In this document: in pieces, positions 1 to 9,600 of the stretch
Layout: every line of letters begins with the position of its first letter
Numbering within the stretch: the stretch's first letter is position 1
From: Seminavis robusta
Taxonomy: Eukaryota > Bacillariophyta > Bacillariophyceae > Naviculales > Naviculaceae
NCBI GenBank assembly: GCA_903772945.1
Contig: CAICTM010000039.1
Coordinates: forward strand, 94,512 to 158,511
Length of the DNA stretch: 64,000 nucleotides
Direction of reading: 5' to 3'
Made by a program: the position numbers and the translations under genes
The notes under the pieces: generated by a model
Seen by the model: only the letters and a program-made list of their open reading frames with translations
Told to the model about the DNA's origin: nothing
Database searches by the model: none

Positions 1-2
1 GA

Positions 3-356
3 ACACACCGAGTACTGGTACAGGCCCTTCAAGACGGAGCATTGGCATCCATGCACACCAACCAACGCACCAATCAGATCCAAGCCACTACTGGTGTGCA
101 TCAAACAGCAGCTGTTGCAAGAAAGGTTACTCTCAGTTTGGTTACTGGCAACCCCAACATCCCTCATTTGAAAAAAGAACTGTTGGCACGTGACTTCTCG
201 GAAGCAGAGCTCTCTGGAAAGAAGATCACCGCACTCAAGACAATGTTGAAAGAGCATGAGAGCCAGGGTCTTGGTGGTCAAGGCGACAACAGTGTGGCCA
301 ATATCAAGGAATTTGCACCACAGTCAACAGCTCCTTTCGTTCTAAAAGGAAACTAG
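3..356 (+). CDS. 3' end of a SAP-like motif protein, cut by the left window edge
   Basis: The reading frame is already open at base 3 and ends at a TAG at 354-356, so only the C-terminal ~117 residues are in the window. The protein closely matches the C-terminus of the minus-strand gene at 12427-13460, with shared stretches such as NQIQATTGVHQTAAVA and an identical FVLKGN ending. The segment L-K-x-E-L-L-A-R-x-x-S-E-x-E-L-S-G-K-K has the spacing of a SAP-type helix-loop-helix DNA-binding motif (LKxEL..RGL..GKK..L); that reading is inference. The two copies differ by scattered substitutions, so this is an older duplication. I do not recognise the full protein. It lies just upstream of a piggyBac-like remnant, as the second copy lies near the second piggyBac-like remnant, which hints at shared transposon history. 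Confidence 0.5.
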   Translation, partial: THRVLVQALQDGALASMHTNQRTNQIQATTGVHQTAAVARKVTLSLVTGNPNIPHLKKELLARDFSEAELSGKKITALKTMLKEHESQGLGGQGDNSVANIKEFAPQSTAPFVLKGN

Positions 357-645
357 AGAAGATGATCATGGCGTCAGTTGCAATCAAATAGCGAATAATA
401 CGGCGTCGGCAACAAGGGGAAACTTACAGGAGGGAGGATCGGCAGTAGAGACAATTGGCGATGGTTGGTAGATGGCGACGGTTGGTGATGGGTAATAGTT
501 CGAACCCCAAGAGGGAGACTGTCTCGACGGGTAGGAAGAGTATTTCTCACAGTGGTTGGCGGTAGAGGATCGATGGCAACAGTTCGGCTTGCCCTGACCA
601 GCAAATGACAGTGCTCAAGATACAACCAATCCGACAAATTACTCC

Positions 646-1484
646 ATGAAGGAGGGATTCGGCAATGGTCTGCATGACATGTACCTTGAGTGTGCCGAAC
701 GAAACCTTGATCCTGCTTGGAAGATTGATAAGCCAATCGACTTTTTTCGTTTCCGAGAGAAACTTGCGAAGCAGATGTGCCAATACACACCAACCACTCG
801 AAAGTATGCTGGTGACGAAAACTTTCGAGTGGCAACAAAGCAGCCTCAGAATCGCCGGTCTCCAACACCAAGACCAAACAAGCGAAAGCTACCCACTCCA
901 TCATCAAGCAGCCATTCCACCACTTCCACATTGTCGGCGCAGGATGTTCAGGATGCAAATGGCAGATTGTGTGGCAGACTTGATAAACTCTGCGCTCATA
1001 TGGATTCGGTTAAAAGACTTCCAAAGCACAGAACCAAGGTTTGTGTTGTTTGTGGTGGCGATTCAGCTCACATCTGCAATCTGTGCAACAAGGTGATGCA
1101 TTTCCAAGTTCCAAAGAAGAAAGATGGCCAACCAGATAATGGCATGGTGACTTGCTTCGTTCGTTACCATGACACCTCTTTCTTTGGTTTGTGCCGGGAT
1201 GATTGGGAGATCCGAGGAATCAAGCGAATTGGTGCTTCCCAGCGCCCGAAGCAATGCAACAACATGCTCTGGAAATGATTGACTTGCACAATCAAGCCCT
1301 CCACAATGACGCATTGAAGATCTCTGCCTCCGACTCTCCTCCTTCCACCACCAGCACTGCGCCTGTGGCTACCCTCAACAACAGAGCTTCCTTGGTGGCT
1401 AACAAGCCAAGCGACAATACCAATGACGACTCTGAGAATGATGAGTTTGCTGATTGTCCAATGCCTGGCTATCGAGCCATGTAG
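646..1484 (+). pseudogene. piggyBac-like transposase, C-terminal remnant, copy 1
   Basis: From the ATG at 646 a frame runs to 1278. It carries a DMYLEC segment, a basic/proline linker and a Cys/His cluster (CVVC, HICNLC, MHF, then CFVRYHDTSFFGL). That order resembles the end of the piggyBac DDE domain followed by its C-terminal Cys-rich zinc-binding domain. Around 1203 the coherent sequence moves to another frame: W-C-F-P...H...M-I-D-L-H, then an acidic Ser/Thr-rich tail ending at 1484 (PMPGYRAM). The catalytic DDE part is absent upstream. The second copy at 9601-10445 has the same layout and the same frame change. The family call is from motif pattern only; a plain zinc-ribbon gene is the alternative. 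Confidence 0.5.
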
Positions 1485-1640
1485 CGTTTTTTCGTGGTTG
1501 TGGTTGGGTGTTGAATGAATGAATTACTGATAACATCATCATTGTGATGTTGTCAGAGCCAATCAAGAGATCGGATACTAATGCCTAGGCTGCTGCTGCT
1601 GCCCATGCCTCCAATTCTGTCCTCTTGGCTTCTTGCCTCT
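1303..1640 (+). repeat. 3' tail repeat of the piggyBac-like element, copy A
   Basis: This stretch is essentially identical to 10266-10603, covering the end of the coding tail and about 155 bp of 3' flank (GCGTTTTTTCGTGG onward, including the AACATCATCATTGTGATGTT palindrome). Similarity then breaks abruptly at 'cttgcctct' and returns weakly near 1741-1800 and 10901-10965 ('aacaatctatt'). The high identity contrasts with the diverged upstream coding part, so gene conversion or a recent partial duplication is possible. Confidence 0.85.
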
Positions 1641-1906
1641 CTCAAGACGATTGTGGGAGCAAAGTCTTCTTGTTGTTGTTGGAAGCGCACCAGGTGGCTG
1701 ATGATGAGTGGTTGACGACGTGGACTGTGGGCCGTGGCTGTGGATGTTGTAGCGGATTAAAAAACAATCTATTGAAGCAGCTACCATGTCCCACCATCTG
1801 TTTTATTAATAGCTATGCTGCCTACTGCTCTTAATGTACTATTAATAGCTGCAGCTGTGGACAGTGTCCCGGCAGAACTTACTTTTCACCAGCAACCCAG
1901 TTGCCA

Positions 1907-2396
1907 CTGGTGATGGGCAAATACACGTATTTTAAGTTTTGATACGTATAATACGTATAATACTGTATTATACTGTATTAACCTATGGTCTGTCTTCCCA
2001 TGCACATTATGTTGTGCATTCTACAGTTCGAAATAGTCTCATCAACAAGATTGTGAAGATGCTGCTCTATTGCTATGTCAACTTGAGGCTTTCAAAGTCT
2101 CTTGAACCATCTGGGAATCAGTCGATGGCAGCTTTTGCAGAGCTCTTACTGCTGATTTAGACCAGTTCTTGGTAGATCTAGGCCTTGATGAGGATCTAGG
2201 CCTTGATGAGGACGATGCAGCATCTGTAGCCAAGTCTAGTGGGCCTTGGGAGGGTAAACTGGATAGCTAAGACCTCCAAAACTGGCAGTAGTAGTTAAAT
2301 ACGTATAATACGTATGTATTGAAGTTGGGGACCACGTATTATACGTGTATTATACGTATGTATCAATGGGTGTATCAAAGGGGCGCCCATCACTAG
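1907..2396. mobile_element. 490-bp hAT-like non-autonomous element with target duplication
   Basis: The ends are a 12-bp inverted repeat with one mismatch: CTGGTGATGGGC at 1907-1918 and GCCCATCACTAG at 2385-2396. Directly outside them lies the direct repeat TTGCCA (1901-1906 and 2397-2402). If two terminal bases are shared it reads as AGTTGCCA, 8 bp, which is the hAT duplication length. Subterminal zones on both sides hold inverted TACGTATAATACGTA arrays. The interior has a short stretch resembling a hAT C-terminal end (NKIVKMLLYCYVNLRL near 2047-2095) and an acidic tail with a tandem copy of 'gatctaggccttgatgag' at 2176-2211. It is best read as a deletion derivative of a hAT transposon. Confidence 0.65.
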
Positions 2397-2689
2397 TTGC
2401 CAGTACTTGTGGCCAGGACCAAACGATAATAACAAAGTACCAGATGCGTGTGTTGATGTCCTTGTCATGCTATGGTCACCAACTTTGAAACTGGTGTTCA
2501 GAGTGAGTTTGTTGGCATGTGACGTGTTTTTTTATGGTGGGGAGCGCTTGTGACTGACTTTTTCTCAATCCCGAGTTTCAAAATGCTCACTGAGCGCTCG
2601 AGCGAGCGCCTTGAAACGTGGGTGATCGGCCGTTATACACGTTACGACTGTACGCTCACAACTTCCCTCGAACCATCATTCCATTCCAA
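2397..2689. other. intergenic flank upstream of the 4.4-kb gene
   Basis: No coding signal is visible. The stretch holds the 28-bp sequence at 2556-2583 that recurs inverted at 11824-11851, and GC-rich short repeats (GAGCGCTCGAGCGAGCGC near 2591). Confidence 0.5.
2556..2583 (+). repeat. 28-bp inverted repeat, left member
   Basis: GACTTTTTCTCAATCCCGAG followed by TTTCAAAA matches the reverse complement of 11824-11851 at 27 of 28 positions. The two are in the orientation expected of terminal inverted repeats, 9.3 kb apart, and enclose the large gene at 2832-7208 and the second piggyBac-like remnant. No clear target duplication was found next to them. Confidence 0.6.
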
Positions 2690-2800
2690 CGCTTCAGAAC
2701 ATTGACAAGACAAGCAAGAGACAACAAGCACAAGACGACAAGACGACAAGTACAAGACGACAAGCAACAAGACGACAAGCACAAGACAGCCTCTACTAAA
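2690..2800 (+). repeat. purine-rich CAAGACGA-type simple repeat in a 5' leader
   Basis: Degenerate tandem copies of CAAGACGACAAG and CAAGCACAAGACGA occur directly upstream of the ATG at 2832. They probably lie in the 5' untranslated region. Confidence 0.7.
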
Positions 2801-2831
2801 GACATCACCTCAGCTTCCAGAGCTCCCAACC

Positions 2832-5800
2832 ATGGATCCCACCACCGCCCATGAATTGGAAGAAGTGGACTCATCGAACAAGGAGAATGAGCACCATGTG
2901 GTTGTGGCAAAGATGAGAGACTCGGACTCAAGAAGCCCAAGAAGCCCTACTCTTGCGCGACGAATTCTACAGCATGTTAAAGCAGGTACTTTGGCCAAAA
3001 GCACGTACCCAATGCCTCCATCTGCTACACGCGTAAAAATCCGCCGAAAACTAAGGAAGAAGCGCCACAGTGGAGAAATGCCAGGCAGTGAAGAAGACAC
3101 GGTACAGTCACCATCCAAACGACGACGTCTATCGCCCGACAGAGACAAAACAGAAGAAACAAAGGAAGCAACAAAGGAAGCCGATGAACCAGAAGCTGAG
3201 AAGGAAGCCGAAGAAGATGATGATTCCTCCAAGGACGACACTGCCAACCAGAAGCCAGCTGCCGTTGCCAACAAGGAGACCGTTGCCAACAAGGGAACTG
3301 ATCATCCAAAACAGAATACTGGAACGCCTAAAGTTCGACGTAGAGTCAGACGTGGCCAGCCTGACACTTGGTTGCAGGCACGCAACAAAGCCAAAGCTCT
3401 TGAGTCTCAAAAGAATGGTTCCTCCTCCAAGGACCTCACCAAAAAGAAACCGGCTGCCAGTGTCAACAAGGAGACCGACCAGCAAAACACTGGACCGCCT
3501 AAAGGGCGACGTAACAAGCCACACAACAACGACAATGCAGTTGAGTCTCAAGAGAATGTTGCCTCCTCCAAGGAGCTCACGAACAAGGAACCGGCTGCCG
3601 GCAAGGAAACTGATGCGCACAAAGCAAATCCTACCTGCAAAACCGTCGAACCAGAAGAAGGAAAGCCCACCGAAGAATCACCAAAGAAGGACATGGATAC
3701 AGTTGAAGAGGTCCTTGACGGAGATACATCTTCTGACTCTGTCCTGGGAACCACCTATTTGAAGGACAACTCGAATGATATCTCATTCAATTTGTCCAAG
3801 TCCAGCGCCGAATCATCTAAGAAGTCAAACAAGTACATCTCAGGGTCATCGACCGATTCCAAGGACAATTCAGCGCAAGAGGAGGAAATGCAGTGCTCTC
3901 CAGCCAAGGATGTCAGTTCGCGACTAGGAACTTCCATCGATCTGGAAAAATCACCAATTGTGGCTGGCCCCCCTTTGAGACTCTCTGACATATCTGCCAT
4001 AACTCAAGCTGATGAGGATGGAGATGACGATGCGGACAAGCCCAATGTCCTCTCTTCGAAGTCAGAGGCCTCGCTTCGACGAGAACAGGAACGACTGGCA
4101 AAGGAACGCCAGCAAAACCACAACAAGAATGGTGACAAGACCGATTCCAGCCACGACAAGGATTCCATGGAGACTGCTCAGAGCCCTCAGTCTCGCCGCC
4201 GAAGCCGAAGTAGAGACCTAGATTTGATGCCGAGGAGCCCGAATCCAAGGCCTCTTCAGCGTTCGAAGACAGACAGTGCTGTTGCAAGACCCCCTGCTCG
4301 TGAACCGGATCCTCCACGGTATCCTCTGAGGTCACACTCCACCAACAATGTGGCAAGAAAGGACAGTGCTCCAGTCCTACCGGTCCGTCGTCCTCCAGTG
4401 GATACTACCGCATTGAAGACTGCACGACAACGACGACATCCGCGTCGTCCAGTGGATGCCGCCGAATTGCAGGCTGCAAAACTCAATCTGGTTACCGGAC
4501 GCAGCCGCCCGCGTTGCCGAAAACTTATGGCTGGAGGAAAGACAGGAACATCAACTGCGGGTTCTGCTACTTCTGCTGGTGCCGAAAGCAAAGACACTGA
4601 GCCAACTTCTACTACTGGTATCGCTGGAGGAAAGGTAGGAACCGCCTCTGCGAGCGACGAAACGGTATCACCGGCAACAGGGAAATCTGCTACTTCTGCT
4701 GGCACTGAAAGCAAAGAGGCTGAGCCAACTCCTACTTCGGCTGGAGGAAAGGCAGGAAGAACCTCTGTGAGTGGCGACGCGACGGCGGGAGCTTCTGGTA
4801 TGGCTGGAGGCAAGACAGGAAGTGCCTCCGCGAGCGACAAATCTGCTACTTCTGCTCGTGCCGGCAATTCACCGTCTACAGGGAAATCTGATACTTCTGC
4901 TGGCGCCGAAAGCAAAGAGACTGAGGTGGCACCTACCGTGGCTGGTGGACATGCAGGAAATTCCAAGGAGGCTGAGCCAACTTCTACTATGGCTGGAGGA
5001 GCTGGAGGAAAGGCAGGAAGTGCCTCTGTGAGCGGCGAAACGACGGCGGGAGCTTCTAGTGGCAACGACAATAGCAATCAGTTGGGTGGACTCGTGTTGG
5101 AAAAGAATGACAAGGAGGCTGGACCGACTCCTACTACAGCTGGAGGAAAGGCAGGAAGCGCCTTGTTGAGCCACAAAACCAAGGAGGCTGAGCCGACTCC
5201 TACCGAGGCCGAGGCTGAGCTGATCCCTACCATGGACGATGACGATGATGAGGATAGCGAACCAGCTGCTTCCGAGACAAGCGACAAAGCCGACAATAGC
5301 AATCCAGCAAGTGGCGACAGTGAGAAGGAGTCAGCCTTGAGTCCCAAGAAGATGGCGGGGGCATCTGTTGCCACAGCAGCCACTGGTGGTTTAACTGACA
5401 CCAACAACAAAAGCAGCAAGGTACTCGCTATGGACGATGACAACAATGACGGTGCCGGTGACAATACTGCTACCAAGAAGGCTGAGGCGATTCGTGGAGG
5501 AAAGACAGGAAGCACCTTGTTGAGCAACGAAACCAAAGAGGCTGAGCCAACTGCCACTACAATGGGTGGAGGAACGGCAGGAAGCTCCTCTTGCGGCGAC
5601 AAAACCAAGGAGGCTGAGCCGACTTCTGGTACTGGTAGAGGCAAAGGCAATGCAGGCGACAACAAGCATGTGTGTCCTGCAAGATGTGGAAAACGTTTTG
5701 AGAGCCAAGCAAAGCTTGATGAGCATCTGCTTGCTGTAGCTGGTGCCAAACGAAGTGGAAAACCAAACCAACATTGGAAAATTGCTGAAGCACGAGGCCT

Positions 5801-7208
5801 CATGATTTCAACCAAAGCCACAAAGAAAAAGCTGCAGCTGCGATCGGTGGAGTCTCTTCGTGACCAGCTGAAACTTGGAACCCTCATGAAGGATGCGGTT
5901 GATGAATTGAACTGCGACCTTTCAATTGACAACCTTGGGGCCCTATCCAAAGCGAATCGTGATGAGTTGGAGCAAATGATGAACATGCGGGCTGACCTTC
6001 TCAGACTATTGAAAGCACAGGAGAAGGGGGAAATAGATCCTCCACTATCGGAGGAAGAAATCAAGAACATGCAGATTGATCATATCACCGCAAAGATTGA
6101 GAATTTGGCTAATCTTGCCATGGATGGATGGTCGGTTCATGACACTCGGAAAAACCACCCAAACTCCATTGTCAGCGCTGCCCAGCAACCACAATTCGTG
6201 CCCCCCGAAGAGAATCTCAAAGATGGTAGTGGCCACATCAGAGCTATCTTTTCGGTCCAAGGAGTGACCAAGTCCCCTGGCTACAACTGTCTGACTGATA
6301 CCATCAACACGATTCTTGGAAAGCGTGTCTTGAAGGTCGACCAAGTCAAACAAGAAATCCGGAGCCAAGCAAAGAAGCCAGGGCGGCGTTCAGCAAAGAC
6401 AAATGCTTTGGTGACGGTCACCCGGCTCGAAAACCTTGCTGTCGTCTTGCCAAAACTCACCAATGGTGATTGCATGCTGGTGTCGATGTTTCAACCACAA
6501 GCCAAATCACCAGATCATCCGGATGGCAAAACACCAGCCCAGCTGCAGAGGAGGAAGGCAGAAATCAAGGAGGACTTCATGAGTGCCCCACCACGTTTTG
6601 GGGTTCTATTCAGCTACAAACAGGGATGCTACATTGCTTCTGCGTCACTTTTTGATGCGGCGGGGAAAGAGCACGGGCACTGCTTCTCCTACAATGCAGG
6701 AGCCAGTGCAGTTTGTGACGGGACATTCAAAACTGCCCACACCATTTCTGATGAGGATCGTCAAAATTTTTCTGAAGATGACTGGAATCAAAAGCTTTGT
6801 GCTGATTATGGAGATCACATCAAGTGCATAGAGCTCAAGTGTGTCTACCAAGTCCGTGTGAAATTCGACAGTGTTGTGAAGGGAAAATATCCTCATTTCA
6901 TTGGCTGGGAAAAGTACGGAAAGGATGCCGGCAATAGCATGACACTCTGGAGAGCTCAAGCCTGCAGCAAAGTCCTCCGGGGGCTCCAGGGGTGGAATGA
7001 TGATGATGACGATGATGATGATGATGACGAGCCAACTCAGTGGGTTTGCTCAGCAGGCTGTGGTGAGAAGTTTCGAAGCCAGGAAGATGAGAAGAAGCAC
7101 ATCAAGGAGATGGCTGCAAAGTCCCGATCATCTGCCACCAAGCATGCCCAACGCTGGGCTTCTATTGAATGGCTAGAGAAAACTCTCGAAGACTATCAAG
7201 CTCGTTGA
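2832..7208 (+). CDS. 1458-aa protein: low-complexity N-terminus, zinc finger, predicted papain-fold peptidase, zinc finger
   Basis: One uninterrupted frame from ATG 2832. Residues 1-550 are acidic/basic low complexity. Residues ~550-940 are a decayed tandem repeat built on A-G-G-K-x-G-x-A-S-x-S and K-E-A-E-P-T-P-T. A first zinc-finger-like unit starts at Cys948 (C-P-A-R-C-G-K-R-F-E-S-Q ... H). A helical linker follows, then ~1110-1340, a compact domain with G-Y-N-C-L-T-D-T-I-N-T-I-L-G around Cys1153 and G-H-C-F-S-Y-N-A-G with His1283 (His1281 nearby). The Cys-on-helix, then strands, then His order is that of papain-like, Josephin or OTU peptidases. An 11-Asp run (1390-1400) precedes a second finger at Cys1406 (C-S-A-G-C-G-E-K-F-R-S-Q ... 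H) that parallels the first. I recognise no named family. The peptidase reading is inference. Flanking transposon debris suggests it may belong to a mobile element. Confidence 0.8.
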   Translation: MDPTTAHELEEVDSSNKENEHHVVVAKMRDSDSRSPRSPTLARRILQHVKAGTLAKSTYPMPPSATRVKIRRKLRKKRHSGEMPGSEEDTVQSPSKRRRLSPDRDKTEETKEATKEADEPEAEKEAEEDDDSSKDDTANQKPAAVANKETVANKGTDHPKQNTGTPKVRRRVRRGQPDTWLQARNKAKALESQKNGSSSKDLTKKKPAASVNKETDQQNTGPPKGRRNKPHNNDNAVESQENVASSKELTNKEPAAGKETDAHKANPTCKTVEPEEGKPTEESPKKDMDTVEEVLDGDTSSDSVLGTTYLKDNSNDISFNLSKSSAESSKKSNKYISGSSTDSKDNSAQEEEMQCSPAKDVSSRLGTSIDLEKSPIVAGPPLRLSDISAITQADEDGDDDADKPNVLSSKSEASLRREQERLAKERQQNHNKNGDKTDSSHDKDSMETAQSPQSRRRSRSRDLDLMPRSPNPRPLQRSKTDSAVARPPAREPDPPRYPLRSHSTNNVARKDSAPVLPVRRPPVDTTALKTARQRRHPRRPVDAAELQAAKLNLVTGRSRPRCRKLMAGGKTGTSTAGSATSAGAESKDTEPTSTTGIAGGKVGTASASDETVSPATGKSATSAGTESKEAEPTPTSAGGKAGRTSVSGDATAGASGMAGGKTGSASASDKSATSARAGNSPSTGKSDTSAGAESKETEVAPTVAGGHAGNSKEAEPTSTMAGGAGGKAGSASVSGETTAGASSGNDNSNQLGGLVLEKNDKEAGPTPTTAGGKAGSALLSHKTKEAEPTPTEAEAELIPTMDDDDDEDSEPAASETSDKADNSNPASGDSEKESALSPKKMAGASVATAATGGLTDTNNKSSKVLAMDDDNNDGAGDNTATKKAEAIRGGKTGSTLLSNETKEAEPTATTMGGGTAGSSSCGDKTKEAEPTSGTGRGKGNAGDNKHVCPARCGKRFESQAKLDEHLLAVAGAKRSGKPNQHWKIAEARGLMISTKATKKKLQLRSVESLRDQLKLGTLMKDAVDELNCDLSIDNLGALSKANRDELEQMMNMRADLLRLLKAQEKGEIDPPLSEEEIKNMQIDHITAKIENLANLAMDGWSVHDTRKNHPNSIVSAAQQPQFVPPEENLKDGSGHIRAIFSVQGVTKSPGYNCLTDTINTILGKRVLKVDQVKQEIRSQAKKPGRRSAKTNALVTVTRLENLAVVLPKLTNGDCMLVSMFQPQAKSPDHPDGKTPAQLQRRKAEIKEDFMSAPPRFGVLFSYKQGCYIASASLFDAAGKEHGHCFSYNAGASAVCDGTFKTAHTISDEDRQNFSEDDWNQKLCADYGDHIKCIELKCVYQVRVKFDSVVKGKYPHFIGWEKYGKDAGNSMTLWRAQACSKVLRGLQGWNDDDDDDDDDDEPTQWVCSAGCGEKFRSQEDEKKHIKEMAAKSRSSATKHAQRWASIEWLEKTLEDYQAR

Positions 7209-7952
7209 AAGATGACTTGTCATTCAGATAAACTATATGAACTAGCCTCAAAACGTTTGTTGGGATCTTTTAAATGTACTTGACGCCAGTTGTTCACACC
7301 TTCGTCATCCTACCGGTAGCTAGCTTAGTCTCTGTTGCAATCTTCTGCAACGCTCCTGTAGTTGTTCATAGGCACCGCACTCCTGGAAGCTTGTGTTCTT
7401 GTGTTTCTCGCACTGGTAATCCTTCCGTGCAATGGCTCTCATGCAGCCAAGAACAGGTTGGAATCCAAGATTTTTTCCCAATGATGTCTGTAGCTTGTTG
7501 GAACTGGAGCAGAACAACCACCCACCAAGCCACATCCCACCTGCATTGACTGAATTTTTATGTAGAGCAACATTTCTTGGGCAGAGAGGAACAGCAACTT
7601 CTGAGAAGACAGAAAGTTGGTGTAGCAGAGATCGTGCGCTGTCCTCCAACGAATCAAATGTCGCAACATGTCATTGTTGATGATTGGAGATGCTTGACAT
7701 GGTGAACGGCACTGGCACTGGCATTGGCAGCAAGGCGTCGCAATTTCCCAACCTGTACATCTCAAAGATCAGCATGGCTGAAATCTTGCTGCACTGGATA
7801 TCAACTACATGTATCTTCTAGAGCATATCTACGATACCCCTACTGGGAAGCTTATCGAGACAAGGAGATAAAGATGGACGAACTGAAAGCAGAAAAGCAA
7901 GCCCAGAAGAAAGAAAGCCCAGAAGAAAGAAAGCCCAGTACCATTAGTACCG
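7209..7952. other. intergenic, no gene recognised
   Basis: Short open frames exist on both strands but none has family-like content. It follows the stop codon of the large gene and probably contains its 3' untranslated region. Confidence 0.4.
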
Positions 7953-8165
7953 TAAGGCATCCCATTCTATTAGAAAGTGCTTCCAATAAACCTCCTTACC
8001 GAACTTGCCAGCTCTGTGGGGGCACCGCACCTGAAACCCTTGCCCAGAAGCAAGCCCAGAAAGACCAGTGCCACGAGACATCCCGTTCTAGTAGTCAGTG
8101 CTTCAAGACATCCCGTTCTAATAGTAAGTGCTTCCAATAAACCTCCTTACCGAACTTGCCAGCTT
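7953..8165 (+). repeat. pair of ~58-bp direct repeats
   Basis: The unit 'catcccattctattagaaag tgcttccaataaacctcctt accgaacttgccagct' near 7955-8012 recurs with few changes at about 8108-8163. A shorter version of its first part ('cacgagacatcccgttctag') lies between them. Short Gln/Lys-rich tandem copies precede the array at 7890-7935. Confidence 0.7.
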
Positions 8166-8389
8166 CCAAACATATTCAGGCTCGCTAGCTAGCTAGAGCT
8201 AGCCAGAGCGTAATCTAAGGAGCAAAGCCAGTGGTACAACTGTACAGTACACTCATTCCCTTGGTTTCTTGCTTGTGTAAATGAATCAGTTATTATTATG
8301 ATGATTATTATTATTCCCTTGGTTTCTTGCCTGGTTGATGGAGCTGTCGAGGGCCGAGGTTGACTGCATGGTTGCTCTGCCTTCTCCAT

Positions 8390-8674
8390 GACATTCATTG
8401 GCAAGAGACACCAAAGGAAGCCGAGGAGGCATTTGCGCGTGCACAGAAGGTGTTCAAGGACAAGGCAGACGGAGATGATGCCTTGGATAACAGGTTTCAA
8501 ACAACCTTGATGTTTCATTGCTTTAGTGGCAGGTACCACGTTCCCAACTTACGAATGTGCTTTGCGATTGACGCCGAGGACTTTGAAGGACCTAAGAAAA
8601 GGAGCCTTAGTCACCCACAAATTGTCAGCAAAGACAATCGTCTCAGCAAACGGAGCAAGACCACAGTCGGGTAG
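8390..8674 (+). pseudogene. possible coding fragment, no start codon
   Basis: An open frame encodes a charged segment (KEAEEAFARAQKVFKDKADG, then FHCFSGRYHVPNL and a basic tail) that reads more like protein than its surroundings, but no in-frame ATG precedes it. I do not recognise a family. It may be the remnant of a transposon-encoded protein. Confidence 0.2.
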
Positions 8675-9600
8675 ACCAACATGATCCCGTCTCTCGTGGA
8701 AGCAGCTCGTGGTATGTGCTGGTCTCCCTTGATTTGACCAGAGTGTCATCTCTTGAGGGGTGCTCCGCCCGGCCGGGGCAAAGTGCATGCACTATGTGCC
8801 ACCTCCAGCCACACCACCACCCTGAGGGCCTGGCTGCATGGTTGCAAAACAGCCATTCCTACTATAAATCAACCTGCCTCCGGCAATCCTGTTCTTACAC
8901 AGCCAGTTCGTGGTTTGGTGGTCATTTGATGGCTCCTCCTGTCTTCTGCGCATGGCGTCTCTTGCGTCGGAATGGACAGCTTTTGCTCCAGCTGCGGGCG
9001 CCTGAGTCACTCAATCGAGGATTGCTCCATCAGTGTCTGTTGCATGGGGACGATTGATTCAAGCATGTACATGATGCATCTTGGTATGCTTGGATTGGGC
9101 TAGTCTAGTTTGGTCACTTGTCACACTGATAACCTTATAGCTTGTATTCCCATTAGAAAAGTCAACACGAAAGATATCTCGAAACACTTGATTCCAGTGT
9201 AGGGGAATGTAAATGGCACATCTTGTTCCAGTTCCGTGCCGGTGCCCAATCTCCACACAGCATGAATCAAGGTGCAAAGCAGTTAAATGTACACATCATC
9301 GTACATCGTAGGTCACGACGGCAAAATATTGGAATCCAATTCAAGAGCATCCCGTTCTTGTAGTGGCAATTTGTGGTTGTTGCTTCTTCATACCATCGTT
9401 GTGTTCCCTACCGGTATCCCCAGCCACGCTATCATGAAAGTTAGCCCTCATTACAAAGCCCGGACAGTGTTGGTAAACCTGAGGCATGCAGTGTTTGGGC
9501 AGTCAGCTGTCCCCCCGTAACGTTCAGTTGACACTGCAATATGACTCAGTGAGAAGCCACATGGCAGCTCGTCGTCGCAGTTAAATACTGGCATGCTCCA
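8675..9600. other. intergenic, no gene recognised
   Basis: Nothing coding is convincing on either strand. Upstream of the second piggyBac-like remnant there is no trace of the missing catalytic domain. Confidence 0.4.

Noticed and set aside
4256-6070. Long minus-strand open frames (273 and 330 codons) antisense to the giant gene
   Set aside because: They mirror the Ala/Gly/Thr/Lys-rich repeats of the plus-strand gene and have Ser/Val/Leu-rich shadow composition with no domain.
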